The notes below the pieces were generated by a model, which was not told the origin of the DNA, ran no database searches, and was given only the letters and a program-made list of their open reading frames with translations. Below, in pieces: positions 17,199 to 25,448 of a stretch of DNA of 64,000 nucleotides (position 1 is the stretch's first letter; every line of letters begins with the position of its first letter). Made by a program: the position numbers and the translations under genes. Origin of the DNA: Nodularia sp034931045 (GTDB lineage: Bacteria > Cyanobacteriota > Cyanobacteriia > Cyanobacteriales > Nostocaceae); the NCBI RefSeq assembly GCF_034931045.1, contig NZ_JAYGHH010000011.1, positions 1-64,000 on the forward strand. Direction: 5' to 3'.

Positions 17199-18041
17199 TT
17201 AACGTTCCTCAACTGGAAGATTAGGAGCATTTACATCTAACTCTTCACGTCGCACAGTATCTTGAGTTTCAACAGTCTCTTGCTCTACAACCTTTTTAAC
17301 TCTAACTTCCTCACGCAAAACTGCTTCTTTGCTAATTTCTGGGGTTTCTTCATAAATTTCTACACGAGCAACTTCACCTTCACGGAAGTTAGCTTCGTTA
17401 GCAGAAACAACCCTACCTGCATCCTCTGGAGTCACGCGCTCAATTACAACGTGTTCTTTTTCTATAGGTACTGACACTCTTGCAGTTTCACTTTCAACGT
17501 GCTTACCAATTGCGACTTCTCCAGTTTTTTCGCGTCTTTTTTTCGCAATCAGCCGTTCTTCATATAATCGTAAAGTTGGATGGTCTTGCTGATTGAGACT
17601 ATACAAAGAAGGTTCATGTTCGTAAGTATAAGTTTCACGGGTGTAAGTTGGTGTTGATGCTTCTACAGGTTTTGCACTATATTTAGTATCACGATAAACA
17701 CCACGCACCTGTTCTTCATAGTCGTAGTCCAGTGTTCTGCCTTCTTCAAATTTTGGCAAATCTTCCGCTTGTTCTCTAGTCATACCAAGAGCGTAGACGC
17801 GATTAGCATCATAGTCAATGCGGGAACGTCCAACTGGTAGTAATACTTTTTTACCAAATATCCAAAAACCTAAATCAACAATTAGATAGCGAAAATGTCC
17901 TTCTTCATCAACTAAAACATCACTGATAGTGCCAATCTTTTCATGACCTACGTCTGTGTAGACACCTAGCCCTTTAATATCATTACCTTGAAAATGTTCA
18001 TGGTAATTTGGATCAAAATCTGCTAATTTGTGAAGAACCAT
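17199..18041 (-). CDS. PRC-barrel plus DUF2382 stress-type protein
   Basis: 280 residues. The PRC barrel spans about 20-95 (IGTISDVLVDEEGHFRYLIV, KVLLPVGRSRIDYD). A Tyr-rich linker follows (TRETYTYEHEPSLYSLN). DUF2382 spans about 150-270 and holds RLYEERLIAKKRREKTGEVA, SETARVSVPIEKEHV and a charged, duplicated tail (VRVKKVVEQETVETQDTVRREEL). Very rich in Glu, Val and Arg, consistent with a soluble stress-protective or scaffold protein. It is a full-length paralogue of the gene at 18460-19305, and the pair reflects a local duplication. Start ATG 18041 keeps the shared N-terminus (LADFDPNYHE versus LEEFDPNYRQ). Confidence 0.88.
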   Translation of the reverse strand: MVLHKLADFDPNYHEHFQGNDIKGLGVYTDVGHEKIGTISDVLVDEEGHFRYLIVDLGFWIFGKKVLLPVGRSRIDYDANRVYALGMTREQAEDLPKFEEGRTLDYDYEEQVRGVYRDTKYSAKPVEASTPTYTRETYTYEHEPSLYSLNQQDHPTLRLYEERLIAKKRREKTGEVAIGKHVESETARVSVPIEKEHVVIERVTPEDAGRVVSANEANFREGEVARVEIYEETPEISKEAVLREEVRVKKVVEQETVETQDTVRREELDVNAPNLPVEER

Positions 18042-18459
18042 TAGAACTTACCTCTGAATTTTCATACTATCTTTTAGTAACCAAAATAAATCTTTATTGA
18101 CACCTTTACCTCCTACTATTGACCGAATTTGTTTGAATGAATACAATCAAAAGTTAGATATTCTGGTGAATGAATTATATCTAAAATATTCAATATAAAG
18201 TCAATCACATCCATCTGTTTATCTGATCCTAATTAGACATTAAGTAAACAGGTCAAAAATCCTTACCCATGACAACCTCCACCAGTTAACTTCATTTACG
18301 CCCACTTACTTACAACATATCTACAAAGCTTCTAGAAAACGCAGAATTCAATTCATTTCATATCTATTAAACACAATTAAAAAAGTACAGACAGAGATGA
18401 AATCCCTGCCTGTATTATCTAAATATAAATCTCCGCAATAAATTTCGTATCCCAACTAA
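18042..18459. other. AT-rich intergenic region between DUF2382 paralogues
   Basis: 418 bases without a gene. Its right end holds the terminator at 18378-18414; the left end must hold the promoter for the gene at 17199-18041. Confidence 0.5.
18378..18414 (-). terminator. intrinsic terminator of the third DUF2382 gene
   Basis: TACAGACAGAGAT (18386-18398) pairs with ATCCCTGCCTGTA (18402-18414), 11 of 13 pairs with a 3-base loop. On the minus strand it is followed by CTTTTTTAATT, 46 bases after the stop. Confidence 0.8.
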
Positions 18460-19305
18460 TCAAACAGCCTCTTCTCTTTTTGCTATACCAGTTTCATCAA
18501 CTTGCAATTCGCCTGTAGTATCAATATCTAACTGTTCTCGGCGAATTGTGTCTTGTGCTTCTACCGTTTGCCGATCTACAACTTTTTTCACTCTTACTTC
18601 TTCACGCACAAACGCTTCCTTGCGAATTTCGGGCGTTTCTTCGTACAATTCGATGCGTGTGACTTCCCCTTCTTGGAATTTGAGTGCATTGGGGTCTACA
18701 ATCGTTCCTGCTTCTGTTGGCGGCACTCGTTCAATCAAAACACGTTCTTTTTTAATTGGTACTGTCACCCTTGCTGTTTGTGTTTCAATATGTTTACCAA
18801 CTGCTACTTCTCCAGTTTTAACCCGATGTTTGTTAGCAATCAATCGTTCTTCATACAGTCTGAGAGTTTGATGATATTGTTCATTTAAGTTATATAAATC
18901 TGGTTCTCTTTCGTAAATAGATATCTCACGTCCATTAGTTATGTCTCTGCTTTCAGGACGAAAAACAAGGCGTACCTGTGTTTCATAATCTTCATCAACA
19001 GTCATAGTTTCCTGATATTCAGGTAAACGTTCGACTTGTTCTTTCCTCAGTCCATCTACATAAACACGTTGGGCTGGATAATTGATATGAGATAACCCGA
19101 TTGGTAGTAATATCTTCTTATTAATAGAGTCCAAGCTACTATCAATCACTAAATACCGAAATCGTCCATTTTGGTCAACTAAAGCATCAGCTACCGAGCC
19201 AATCCTTACTCCTCCTTCGGTATAGAGGTCTAAAGATTTTATATCATCACCGCCACAGGTTTGTCGGTAGTTAGGGTCAAATTCTTCCAGTTTGTAAAGA
19301 GGCAT
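18460..19305 (-). CDS. PRC-barrel plus DUF2382 stress-type protein
   Basis: 281 residues, paralogue of 17199-18041. The PRC barrel (IGSVADALVDQNGRFRYLVI, KKILLPIGLSHINYP) is followed by a linker (YEREPDLYNLNEQYHQ) and DUF2382 (RLYEERLIANKHRVKTGEVA, TQTARVTVPIKKERV, REEVRVKKVVDRQTVEAQD). The C-terminal tail after REQLDI (TTGELQVDETGIAKREEAV) is longer than in the paralogue. It has its own terminator, so the three genes are probably separate transcription units. The role is presumed stress-related by family context only. Confidence 0.88.
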   Translation of the reverse strand: MPLYKLEEFDPNYRQTCGGDDIKSLDLYTEGGVRIGSVADALVDQNGRFRYLVIDSSLDSINKKILLPIGLSHINYPAQRVYVDGLRKEQVERLPEYQETMTVDEDYETQVRLVFRPESRDITNGREISIYEREPDLYNLNEQYHQTLRLYEERLIANKHRVKTGEVAVGKHIETQTARVTVPIKKERVLIERVPPTEAGTIVDPNALKFQEGEVTRIELYEETPEIRKEAFVREEVRVKKVVDRQTVEAQDTIRREQLDIDTTGELQVDETGIAKREEAV

Positions 19306-19834
19306 ATATTTCCAGGTGCAGAATATCTATACCTATCAGCATAAAAATTAATATCTTGGTTTCCCTCTGGCTGGCGGCTGAATTTAGGGAATATATTTTA
19401 TAGTTGAAATGTGAATATTTTTGCCCTGAATTAATTACCTATCGGTCTATAACTGAAGATATATAGGAATCAGGTTTGGTTTATGAATTTATTCGTAGAG
19501 GTAGGGAACAGGGAACAGGGAACAGGGAACAGGGAAGAAGGAATCAAGGAATAGGTCGTTTTGTATGGCTTACGCCACGCAAGCTATCAAAATTCAAATA
19601 GGAGTCATATATATGTTTATTATTCCTAAATATTCCACAAGTAAGATCAAACCAATCATTAGGTATAGACAAAAAAATTGAGTGTTGCTGAATCAGAATC
19701 TGAAATACTAGAATTACCTTTGCACCTATCTCACAAATTCGTGCTTTTTTACAGCTATGCAACACAAGCGATCGCTGGTGCGCGAGAAAAATTCATATTT
19801 GAAATCAGCAACAGCAAAAATTGAGTTAGTACAA
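19306..19834. other. intergenic region with heptamer repeat
   Basis: 529 bases. It holds the GGGAACA tandem repeat at 19504-19538 and a TGGCTTACGCCACGCAAGC dispersed motif near 19566. A 73-codon open frame on the minus strand (19544-19765) has no ribosome site and runs through repeat DNA, so I do not call it. Confidence 0.5.
19504..19538. repeat. short tandem heptanucleotide repeat (STRR type)
   Basis: Four perfect copies of GGGAACA followed by one GGGAAGA. This matches the STRR heptamer arrays described in heterocystous cyanobacteria. Fragments of the same heptamer occur near 11175, 36739 and 46865. Confidence 0.9.
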
Positions 19835-20209
19835 TTAGAGAAGTCGAAAAATAAACGGATAACGGAATGGTTCATTTGGTTGGCTGAAACAGTGCAATAG
19901 CGCCCAAATTGTCAATCCCCAGTGTAGAGCAAAACCCAACGCAACTATAGGAAAGAATAAAATTCCGCCCAGCCCAAAGGTGAGAAAAGATAGAATCCCG
20001 ATAGGAACACCAATTATAGTTGCCCAAAACCAAACATTAAAGTGAAAATTAATCGATTCTTTAGCATTACTTTTCACCACGGGGTCATCAGAAACGAAGG
20101 TAATGACAATGGGAACCCCAATAGAAAATAGTGTTGTACTAAAGAAAATTGCCCCATGACACAGCGATGATAGCAATTTACGCTTATCATGATCATATTT
20201 AACTTGCAT
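19835..20209 (-). CDS. DUF4870-type small membrane protein
   Basis: 124 residues with three hydrophobic segments (about 20-40, 55-75 and 80-105). Family features: LCHGAIFFST near the start, VKSNAKESINFHFNVWFW in the middle and the end PFRYPFIFRLL. DUF4870 proteins are integral membrane proteins of unknown function, often called Tic20-like in plastid and cyanobacterial annotations. Start ATG 20209 is preceded by a good purine-rich site (GAGAGGACACC on the minus strand). Stands alone. Confidence 0.85.
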   Translation of the reverse strand: MQVKYDHDKRKLLSSLCHGAIFFSTTLFSIGVPIVITFVSDDPVVKSNAKESINFHFNVWFWATIIGVPIGILSFLTFGLGGILFFPIVALGFALHWGLTIWALLHCFSQPNEPFRYPFIFRLL

Positions 20210-20357
20210 TCTGGTGTCCTCTCAATTTAGTTTATAACTCTGATTGTAACGAACACATAATATGTGGAGTATTACAGTTTACCGTACTCCAGAAGCTTTT
20301 CCACCTTCATTTAAGATAAACTAGAATATGAGGTTTACTGAACAAAGGGTTTAAAAA

Positions 20358-20618
20358 ATGGGTCGCATCAACCCCTACACATTACAAATGCAGATTACTC
20401 GGATGTTTGAGCAAGGGCAGTCGTTTTTTGCCACAACCAAAGTACAGGACTGGTTAAAAGAACGCAAACATAACCCACTAGATTATGACATTATTTTCCA
20501 TCAAAAACCCGCGCCTCCTGGTTCTAAGGAAGTTATAGCCATAGAAATTGAACTACGCCGCAAAGATGGACAGCCAGTAGATCCCTGGTTACAAGAGCAA
20601 GCCAACCTTCACTGCTGA
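20358..20618 (+). CDS. small conserved hypothetical protein (86 aa)
   Basis: Not a family I can name. Soluble, with no signal or membrane span. It begins MGRINPYTLQMQITRMFEQG and contains KVQDWLKERKHNPLDYDIIF, then a strand with alternating charges (KEVIAIEIELRRKDGQPVD). The compact alpha-plus-beta pattern and clean start suggest a real gene. It sits between the DUF4870 gene (divergent) and the antenna island. Confidence 0.7.
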   Translation: MGRINPYTLQMQITRMFEQGQSFFATTKVQDWLKERKHNPLDYDIIFHQKPAPPGSKEVIAIEIELRRKDGQPVDPWLQEQANLHC

Positions 20619-20730
20619 TGCAATTTTAACAGTTCATTTAGCTGAAAATCACTGTAATCCCCCTTTCAGCAAAACTGAAGGACTTGATTCCTTTCTTGTT
20701 TCTAAAAGCTTATTTAACCAAGTCATCGTA

Positions 20731-20787
20731 AATAATTAAAGGTTTGTAGTCAGGACTTTAGTCCTGAATTAAGGACTAAATTACTGT
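20731..20787. repeat. dispersed hairpin repeat, GTAGTCAGGACTTTAGTCCTG family (copy 1)
   Basis: AGGACTTTAGTCCT is a self-complementary core flanked by AATTAAAGGTTTGTAGTC. Related copies are at 50394-50456, 53560-53605 and 54155-54205, and copy 2 contains this flank inverted (GACTACAAACCTTTAATTATT). Confidence 0.8.
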
Positions 20788-20992
20788 ATTTTTACTTGCG
20801 TTACATGGTTAAGTTTATTCTTGCCGCTTATTTAGTTTATTTTGTCAATATCTAGTTGATAGGAATTACCCTTTTAAAGATGGGTAAAATTCTTCTTTAT
20901 TACGTGTCTTTTGCATCTAATGTAGTCAAATAAAACACTTATTAAGCAATATAAGTACAGAGGAAGCAGAGATTAAAAGTTTCTGTAGCATA

Positions 20993-21091
20993 CAAAAAAA
21001 GGCTAAATCCTTGTTTTGTTATCCCCAGTAATCAAAATAGGATTCAGCCTCATGAATGCGGAAGGTTTATTAACATTGTGTAAGTAGGTTC
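20993..21091 (-). ncRNA. candidate small RNA divergent from the antenna operon
   Basis: Reading leftward, a possible promoter (TTGCTA at 21126-21121, 17 bases, TATGGT at 21103-21098) would start a transcript near 21091. About 45 bases further, AGGCT-AATCC-TTTTG arms (21050-21033) pair with the complementary arms at 21018-21000, giving a long hairpin followed by TTTTTTTGTATG, an intrinsic terminator. No minus-strand protein gene ends here; the nearest genes to the right are all on the plus strand. The terminator is strong evidence; the promoter and the RNA itself are inference, with a length of about 100 nt. Confidence 0.45.
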
Positions 21092-21367
21092 CACTGTACC
21101 ATAGACTTATTGAGATTTAATAGCAATGTTTTATTAATTATTTCTTTATCATCACAGATTTTTTAAGCACTAATATCGCGTGAAACTATTGCATATAAAG
21201 ATTTTGCAGCTTTAGTTATAGAAAGCATTACAAAAATTTACATTAAATTAGTGACAACTAGTTTCAATAATTCTGATAATATGTTCCTAAATGTTTATTG
21301 AGATAGATACTCATTAGTTGGGTTGATTGATCTCAGACATAGGCACAATTTCTCAGGAGCTAATGTC

Positions 21368-22399
21368 ATGACAAGCATGGCTGTTCAAACATCGGAGTCG
21401 ATTCCCTGGTGGTCGGGAAATGCTCGGTTAACAGAACTATCAGGGCGACTTTTAGGCGCTCATGTTGCTCATGCAGGGTTAATCGTTTTTTGGGCTGGTG
21501 CGACAACCTTGTTTGAAATCGCCCACTTTAACCTTTCACAACCAATGTATGAGCAGGGCTTGATTTTATTACCCCATTTAGCAACTCTCGGCTGGGGTGT
21601 AGGTAGTGGTGGACAGGTGCTAGACACCTATCCCTACTTTGCTATTGGGGTGATACACCTAATTAGCTCTGCTTTTTTGGGTATTGGTGGTATTTTTCAT
21701 GCCCTGCGTGGCCCTGCCATTTTAGAAGAAAGATTTTCCTTCTTTGGCTATCGCTGGGAAGATGCCGACAAAATGACTACAATTCTGGGTATTCACCTAG
21801 TATTACTAGGTTTAGGTGCTGGCTTACTTGTTGCCAAATCGATGTTTTTTGGGGGCTTGTATGATAGCAATTTGGGAGAGGTGCGAGTCATTTCTAACCC
21901 TACCTGGAATTCTACAGTGATTTTTGGCTATCTCTTTGGTGGTGGTGGTAGACACTGGATTGCTGGAGTCAACAATCTAGAAGACTTGGTTGGTGGTCAT
22001 ATTTGGGTAAGTATTCTCTGTATTGCTGGTGGTATCTGGCACATTACGACTAAACCATTCTCATGGGCTAAAAAGCTGTTTGTTTGGTCGGGTGAAGCAT
22101 ACCTAGCTTACAGTTTGGGTGCTTTAGCTTTAATGAGTATGATTGCTGCCTATTTCGTCTCTGTTAACACCCTGGCTTACCCAGTTGAGTTCTATGGCCC
22201 AGTTTTGAATATTGGTTTTGACCGCTTTCCTTACTTCGAGAGTGGAAATTTACTATCAGCTCGCGTTTGGTTGGCAAATGCTCATTTTTGGCTAGGTTTT
22301 TTCTTTCTCCAAGGTCATCTCTGGCACGCCCTCCGCGCTGCTGGGTTTGATTTCCGTCAAGGTAAGGTCGTGCATTCAACTCGTGGGGAGGTAATGTAA
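21368..22399 (+). CDS. CP43-like chlorophyll-binding antenna protein (Pcb/CBP family), gene 1
   Basis: A 343-residue membrane protein of the six-helix CP43/IsiA/Pcb family, which binds chlorophyll a and enlarges photosystem antennae. Start ATG 21368 is set by AGGAG at 21355-21359 (8-base spacing). Family segments: WWSGNARLTELSG, GAHVAHAGLIVFWAG (helix I), MYEQGLILLPHLATLGWGVG, DTYPYFAIG, ILGIHLVLLG, VNNLEDLVGGHIWVS and QGHLWHALRA (helix VI). The wording is closer to PsbC (CP43) than to classic IsiA, but the large CP43 lumenal loop between helices V and VI is reduced to about 40 residues. It is therefore an accessory antenna and not PsbC. First gene of the island; gene 2 begins 2 bases after its stop. 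Confidence 0.93.
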   Translation: MTSMAVQTSESIPWWSGNARLTELSGRLLGAHVAHAGLIVFWAGATTLFEIAHFNLSQPMYEQGLILLPHLATLGWGVGSGGQVLDTYPYFAIGVIHLISSAFLGIGGIFHALRGPAILEERFSFFGYRWEDADKMTTILGIHLVLLGLGAGLLVAKSMFFGGLYDSNLGEVRVISNPTWNSTVIFGYLFGGGGRHWIAGVNNLEDLVGGHIWVSILCIAGGIWHITTKPFSWAKKLFVWSGEAYLAYSLGALALMSMIAAYFVSVNTLAYPVEFYGPVLNIGFDRFPYFESGNLLSARVWLANAHFWLGFFFLQGHLWHALRAAGFDFRQGKVVHSTRGEVM

Positions 22400-22401
22400 C
22401 A

Positions 22402-23838
22402 ATGACAACTGCAACTATAACTCAGCCAGAATCTGGTTGGTGGGCAGGTAATGCTCGATTTGTTGATATGTCGGGTAAACTGTTGGGCGCTCATGTTGCC
22501 CATGCAGGTTTGATTGTCCTTTGGGCTGGGGCAATAACTTTGTTTGAAATCACTAAATATGATGCTTCTCGCCCAATGTATGAGCAGGGATTAATCCTGT
22601 TACCTCATTTGGCTACTCTGGGTTTTGGTGTGGGCAATGGGGGAACAATTATTGATACTTATCCCTATTTTGTCATTGGTGTTTTACATTTAGTTAGTTC
22701 CGCCGTGCTAGGTGCAGGGGGCATTTATCATGCTCTTTTGGGGCCTGAAGTCCTGGCAGAAAATAAAACCTTTTCTGGTTTCTTTGGCTACGACTGGGAA
22801 GATGAAGACAAAATGACCACCATCATCGGTATTCATCTCCTGTTATTGGGTGTTGGCGCTTGGTTATTAGTAGCAAAGGCGCTGTTTTGGGGTGGTCTTT
22901 ATGACCCTGAAATAGCATCTGTAAGAGTAATTACAGAACCAACTCTTAACCCTGGTCGGATTTTTGGCTATCTCTTTGGTTTATTTGGTAGTCAGGGGAT
23001 GGCGGCTGTAAATAACCTCGAAGATGTGATTGGTGGACATATTTGGGTAGGGATACTTTGCATTGGGGGCGGATTCTGGCACATTTTGACTGAGCCTTTT
23101 GACTGGGCTAAAAAAGTATTGTTTTGGTCTGGTGAGGCTTACTTGTGCTACAGTTTGGGCGCTTTAGCCTATATGGGATTTTTTGCAGCTTACTTTGTAA
23201 CTGTGAATGACACCGTTTATCCCACAGTATTCTATGGTTCTTTGGGATGGACTACGACTGCATCGGGAGTTGTGACAGTTCGCACTTGGTTAGCAACTAG
23301 CCACTTGGCTTTGGCAATTGTATTTTTAGTTGGTCATATCTGGCACGCCTTAAGAGTCCGTGTGATAGCGGCGGGATTGAATTTTCAGCAGGGGGTTGTC
23401 AATTATTCTGGTATGCCAGAAATGGGCAATTTTGATACTCCTGTGAATGCTTCTGATATCACACTGAATTTTTTGAAGTATCTGCCAATTTACCGTCCTG
23501 GGTTGTCGCCTTTTTCTAGGGGTTTAGAAATTGGGATGGCACATGGTTACTTTTTGCTTGGTCCTTTTGTGAAACTCGGTCCTCTGCGGAATACTGAGTT
23601 GGCAAGTCAAGCAGGTTTACTAGCCACAATTGGTCTGTTATTGATTTTGTCTATTTGTTTGTGGCTCTATGGCAGCACATCTTTCTCTGGTAGTAAACCT
23701 GCTTCTGGGGAATTACCAGAAAACATGAAAACGGGTAAGTCTTGGAGTGAATTTAATGCTGGATGGACTGTTGGCAGTTGTGGCGGAGCTTTATTTGCTT
23801 TCTTGGTGTTAGCTAATAGCAGTTTGTTTTTTAACTAG
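22402..23838 (+). CDS. CP43-like antenna protein fused to a C-terminal PsaL domain
   Basis: 478 residues in two parts. Residues 1-340 are a complete CP43-like six-helix antenna (WWAGNARFVDMSGKLLGAH, MYEQGLILLPHLATLGFGVG, FGYDWEDEDKMTTIIGIHLL, NNLEDVIGGHIWVGIL, GHIWHALRV). Residues 343-478 match photosystem I subunit PsaL: FDTPVNASDITLNFLKYLP, YRPGLSPFSRGLEIGMAHGY, FLLGPFVKLGPLRNTE and a final hydrophobic helix (GGALFAFLVLANSS). PsaL sits at the PSI trimer/tetramer interface, so the fusion probably docks an antenna directly at the PsaL position. Such fusions are known among cyanobacterial accessory antennae. The ORF is continuous. It is translationally close to gene 1 (2-base gap). Confidence 0.95.
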   Translation: MTTATITQPESGWWAGNARFVDMSGKLLGAHVAHAGLIVLWAGAITLFEITKYDASRPMYEQGLILLPHLATLGFGVGNGGTIIDTYPYFVIGVLHLVSSAVLGAGGIYHALLGPEVLAENKTFSGFFGYDWEDEDKMTTIIGIHLLLLGVGAWLLVAKALFWGGLYDPEIASVRVITEPTLNPGRIFGYLFGLFGSQGMAAVNNLEDVIGGHIWVGILCIGGGFWHILTEPFDWAKKVLFWSGEAYLCYSLGALAYMGFFAAYFVTVNDTVYPTVFYGSLGWTTTASGVVTVRTWLATSHLALAIVFLVGHIWHALRVRVIAAGLNFQQGVVNYSGMPEMGNFDTPVNASDITLNFLKYLPIYRPGLSPFSRGLEIGMAHGYFLLGPFVKLGPLRNTELASQAGLLATIGLLLILSICLWLYGSTSFSGSKPASGELPENMKTGKSWSEFNAGWTVGSCGGALFAFLVLANSSLFFN

Positions 23839-23920
23839 CTAAGACTTACACAAAAAACCTCACAAACTCTCATGACTCTATGTACTCTGTGATATGCGCT
23901 ACGCGAACGTTGCATATTTA

Positions 23921-23948
23921 GGGCAGGCAAGATGTCCACCCCACAAGA
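23921..23948. repeat. dispersed hairpin repeat (copy C)
   Basis: GGGCAGGCAAGATGTCCACCCC is related to the elements at 1180 and 4658. A GCTACGCGAACGT motif precedes it at 23899-23911. Both lie in the 196-base gap between the antenna-PsaL fusion and isiB. Confidence 0.7.
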
Positions 23949-24034
23949 TATTTTCAGTGTCTTTTCTGTAGGGTTGGATATTGAGCAAGTCTCATTTCTG
24001 GAAGGTAAATTCAAATTATTTATTAGGTGTCAAA

Positions 24035-24547
24035 ATGTCGAAAAAAATTGGTTTGTTCTACGGTACTCAAACTGGTAAAACTGAATCTGCGGCTGAAATG
24101 ATTCGTGATGCTTTCGGTGGTGACGTTGTAACACTACACGATATGGCTAAGGCGGATGTTGCTGATTTTGATGAGTATGAATGTTTAATTGTTGGTTGCC
24201 CAACTTGGAATATTGGGGAACTTCAAAGCGATTGGGAAGGTGTTTATCCTGATTTAGATGATGTTGATTTTAACGGTAAAACGGTGGCATATTTTGGTAC
24301 TGGGGACCAAATTGGCTATGCTGATAATTTTCAGGATGCTATCGGTATTTTAGAAGAAAAGATTTCTCAACAGGGTGGAAAAACTGTGGGTTATTGGCCT
24401 AATGAGGGATATGACTTTAGTAATTCTAAAGCTTTGCGGAATGGTAAGTTTTGTGGACTAGCCCTTGATGACGATAATCAATCTGATCTCACAGATGAGC
24501 GCATTAAGGCTTGGGTTGCACAGTTGAAGACGGAATTTGGTTTATAA
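24035..24547 (+). CDS. isiB: flavodoxin
   Basis: A 170-residue long-chain flavodoxin, an FMN carrier that replaces ferredoxin as PSI electron acceptor under iron limitation. Start ATG 24035 follows AGGTG at 24025-24029. The phosphate loop GTQTGKTES (10-18), the first FMN loop GCPTWNIGELQSDW (about 55-68) and the second loop FGTGDQIGYADNF (about 95-107) are intact. The extra ~20-residue insertion of long-chain forms is present (WPNEGYDFSNSKAL). Its position inside an antenna gene cluster supports the isiB name and iron-stress control, though I find no certain Fur site. Confidence 0.97.
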   Translation: MSKKIGLFYGTQTGKTESAAEMIRDAFGGDVVTLHDMAKADVADFDEYECLIVGCPTWNIGELQSDWEGVYPDLDDVDFNGKTVAYFGTGDQIGYADNFQDAIGILEEKISQQGGKTVGYWPNEGYDFSNSKALRNGKFCGLALDDDNQSDLTDERIKAWVAQLKTEFGL

Positions 24548-24552
24548 AAAAT

Positions 24553-24693
24553 AATCAGTGAACAGTTATCAGTTACCAGTTATTAGTCAAGAGACATAAT
24601 TGGGAGTTGGCCTTTATAGGCTTTGATAACTGTTCATTATTCACTGATTTAAGTCTCTTGGTAACTGTTCACTATTCACTGTTCACTGATTTA
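24553..24693. repeat. dispersed inverted repeat, CAGTTATCAGTTA/AAGAGACATAAT family
   Basis: Outer arms of CAGTGAACAGTTATCAG type (24556-24582) and their complements (24625-24691) enclose AAGAGACATAAT (24589-24600). The same core and arms occur at 32081-32157, and the arms alone at 34349-34449. This copy fills the isiB-isiC gap. Confidence 0.75.
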
Positions 24694-24695
24694 AA

Positions 24696-25448
24696 ATGTC
24701 TGACTTATTCGATGTTCTTTGGTTAAATGCTAGTCCGGGGTTGAAGCGTTTTGATCAACCATTACTTCAACAATTATCTGGGTATTTGCAAATCGCTCAG
24801 TGGGAATATCAACAATCAAGGGATGAAGCTAGTTCTATAGATCAAGCTGTGCGGTTGCTGCATGAGTTTTTAGGTTCTTACCCGAATGCGGTGCATTTAG
24901 GTGGTCATGGAATTAGTGGCGCGATCGCTTTATCTTATGCCAGATGTTATCCTGAAAAGGTGCGATCGCTGACTCTCCTCGCTGTAGGATCTCAACCTGC
25001 AAACACTTGGCACGCTCATTATTACTTTCAACGCCAAATGTTTACTATTAGCCGTGAGCAAGTTTTAGCCAACAGTGTTCGCAGTCTATTTGGCAAACAA
25101 CCTCCTCATACTACCAAAAAATTAATCACGGCTTTAGATAAAGATTTAGAGCGATCGCCTTCGCCCCATTCTCTATTTAAGTTGGTTTATTTACCCAAGG
25201 GAGGTGTTTCTATGCCGATGATGGTCTGCGGTAGCAAAACTGATTCAGTAGTTAATCCACCTGCTTTAGATGACTGGCACAATTGGTTAAAACCAGAAGA
25301 TAAACTTTGGCAATTTTCCCAAGGATATCATTTCTTTCACTACTTTCATCCTCAAGAAGTGGGCGAACAAATTTTGAATTTTTGGGATTGTTACCAGAGG
25401 CGATCGCCAGAAGCGGGACTTTGCCAATCACTCACAGCATCTGCATAA
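24696..25448 (+). CDS. isiC: alpha/beta-hydrolase-fold protein, IsiC-like
   Basis: A 250-residue protein with the alpha/beta hydrolase fold: SLTLLAVGSQPANTWHAHYYF, a late strand VSMPMMVCGSKTDSVVNPPAL carrying a candidate Asp, and a C-terminal His-rich QGYHFFHYFHP. Hydrolase genes called isiC are known downstream of isiA/isiB in iron-stress operons, which is the basis for the symbol. The nucleophile elbow reads GGHGISGA, so Gly stands where the catalytic Ser of GHSxGG would be. It may use the neighbouring Ser or have lost classical esterase activity. It follows isiB by 148 bases of repeat DNA and ends at a terminator (25531-25565). Confidence 0.75.
   Translation: MSDLFDVLWLNASPGLKRFDQPLLQQLSGYLQIAQWEYQQSRDEASSIDQAVRLLHEFLGSYPNAVHLGGHGISGAIALSYARCYPEKVRSLTLLAVGSQPANTWHAHYYFQRQMFTISREQVLANSVRSLFGKQPPHTTKKLITALDKDLERSPSPHSLFKLVYLPKGGVSMPMMVCGSKTDSVVNPPALDDWHNWLKPEDKLWQFSQGYHFFHYFHPQEVGEQILNFWDCYQRRSPEAGLCQSLTASA

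Larger units (their letters stand above)
20619..21367. other. long regulatory/intergenic region upstream of the antenna island
   Basis: 749 bases. It contains a dispersed hairpin repeat (20731-20787) and a candidate minus-strand small RNA with terminator (20993-21091). The last ~150 bases are AT-rich and should hold the antenna-operon promoter; TTCTGATAATATG near 21271 offers a -10-like GATAAT. I looked for a Fur-type box and found only weak AATAATTCTGATAAT similarity, not enough to call. Confidence 0.5.

Noticed and set aside
19504..19538. CRISPR array
   Set aside because: Uniform 7-base units without spacers; a short tandem repeat, not CRISPR.
19544..19765. 73-codon open frame on the minus strand
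   Set aside because: No ribosome site, unlikely composition, and it runs through repeat DNA.
21255..21290. Possible Fur box upstream of antenna gene 1
   Set aside because: Only a weak AATAATTCTGATAAT match with poor symmetry; iron control is plausible from context but not shown here.
21368..22399. Calling the first antenna gene isiA
   Set aside because: The sequence is closer to CP43-type accessory antennae than to the classic IsiA I remember; position beside isiB is not enough.
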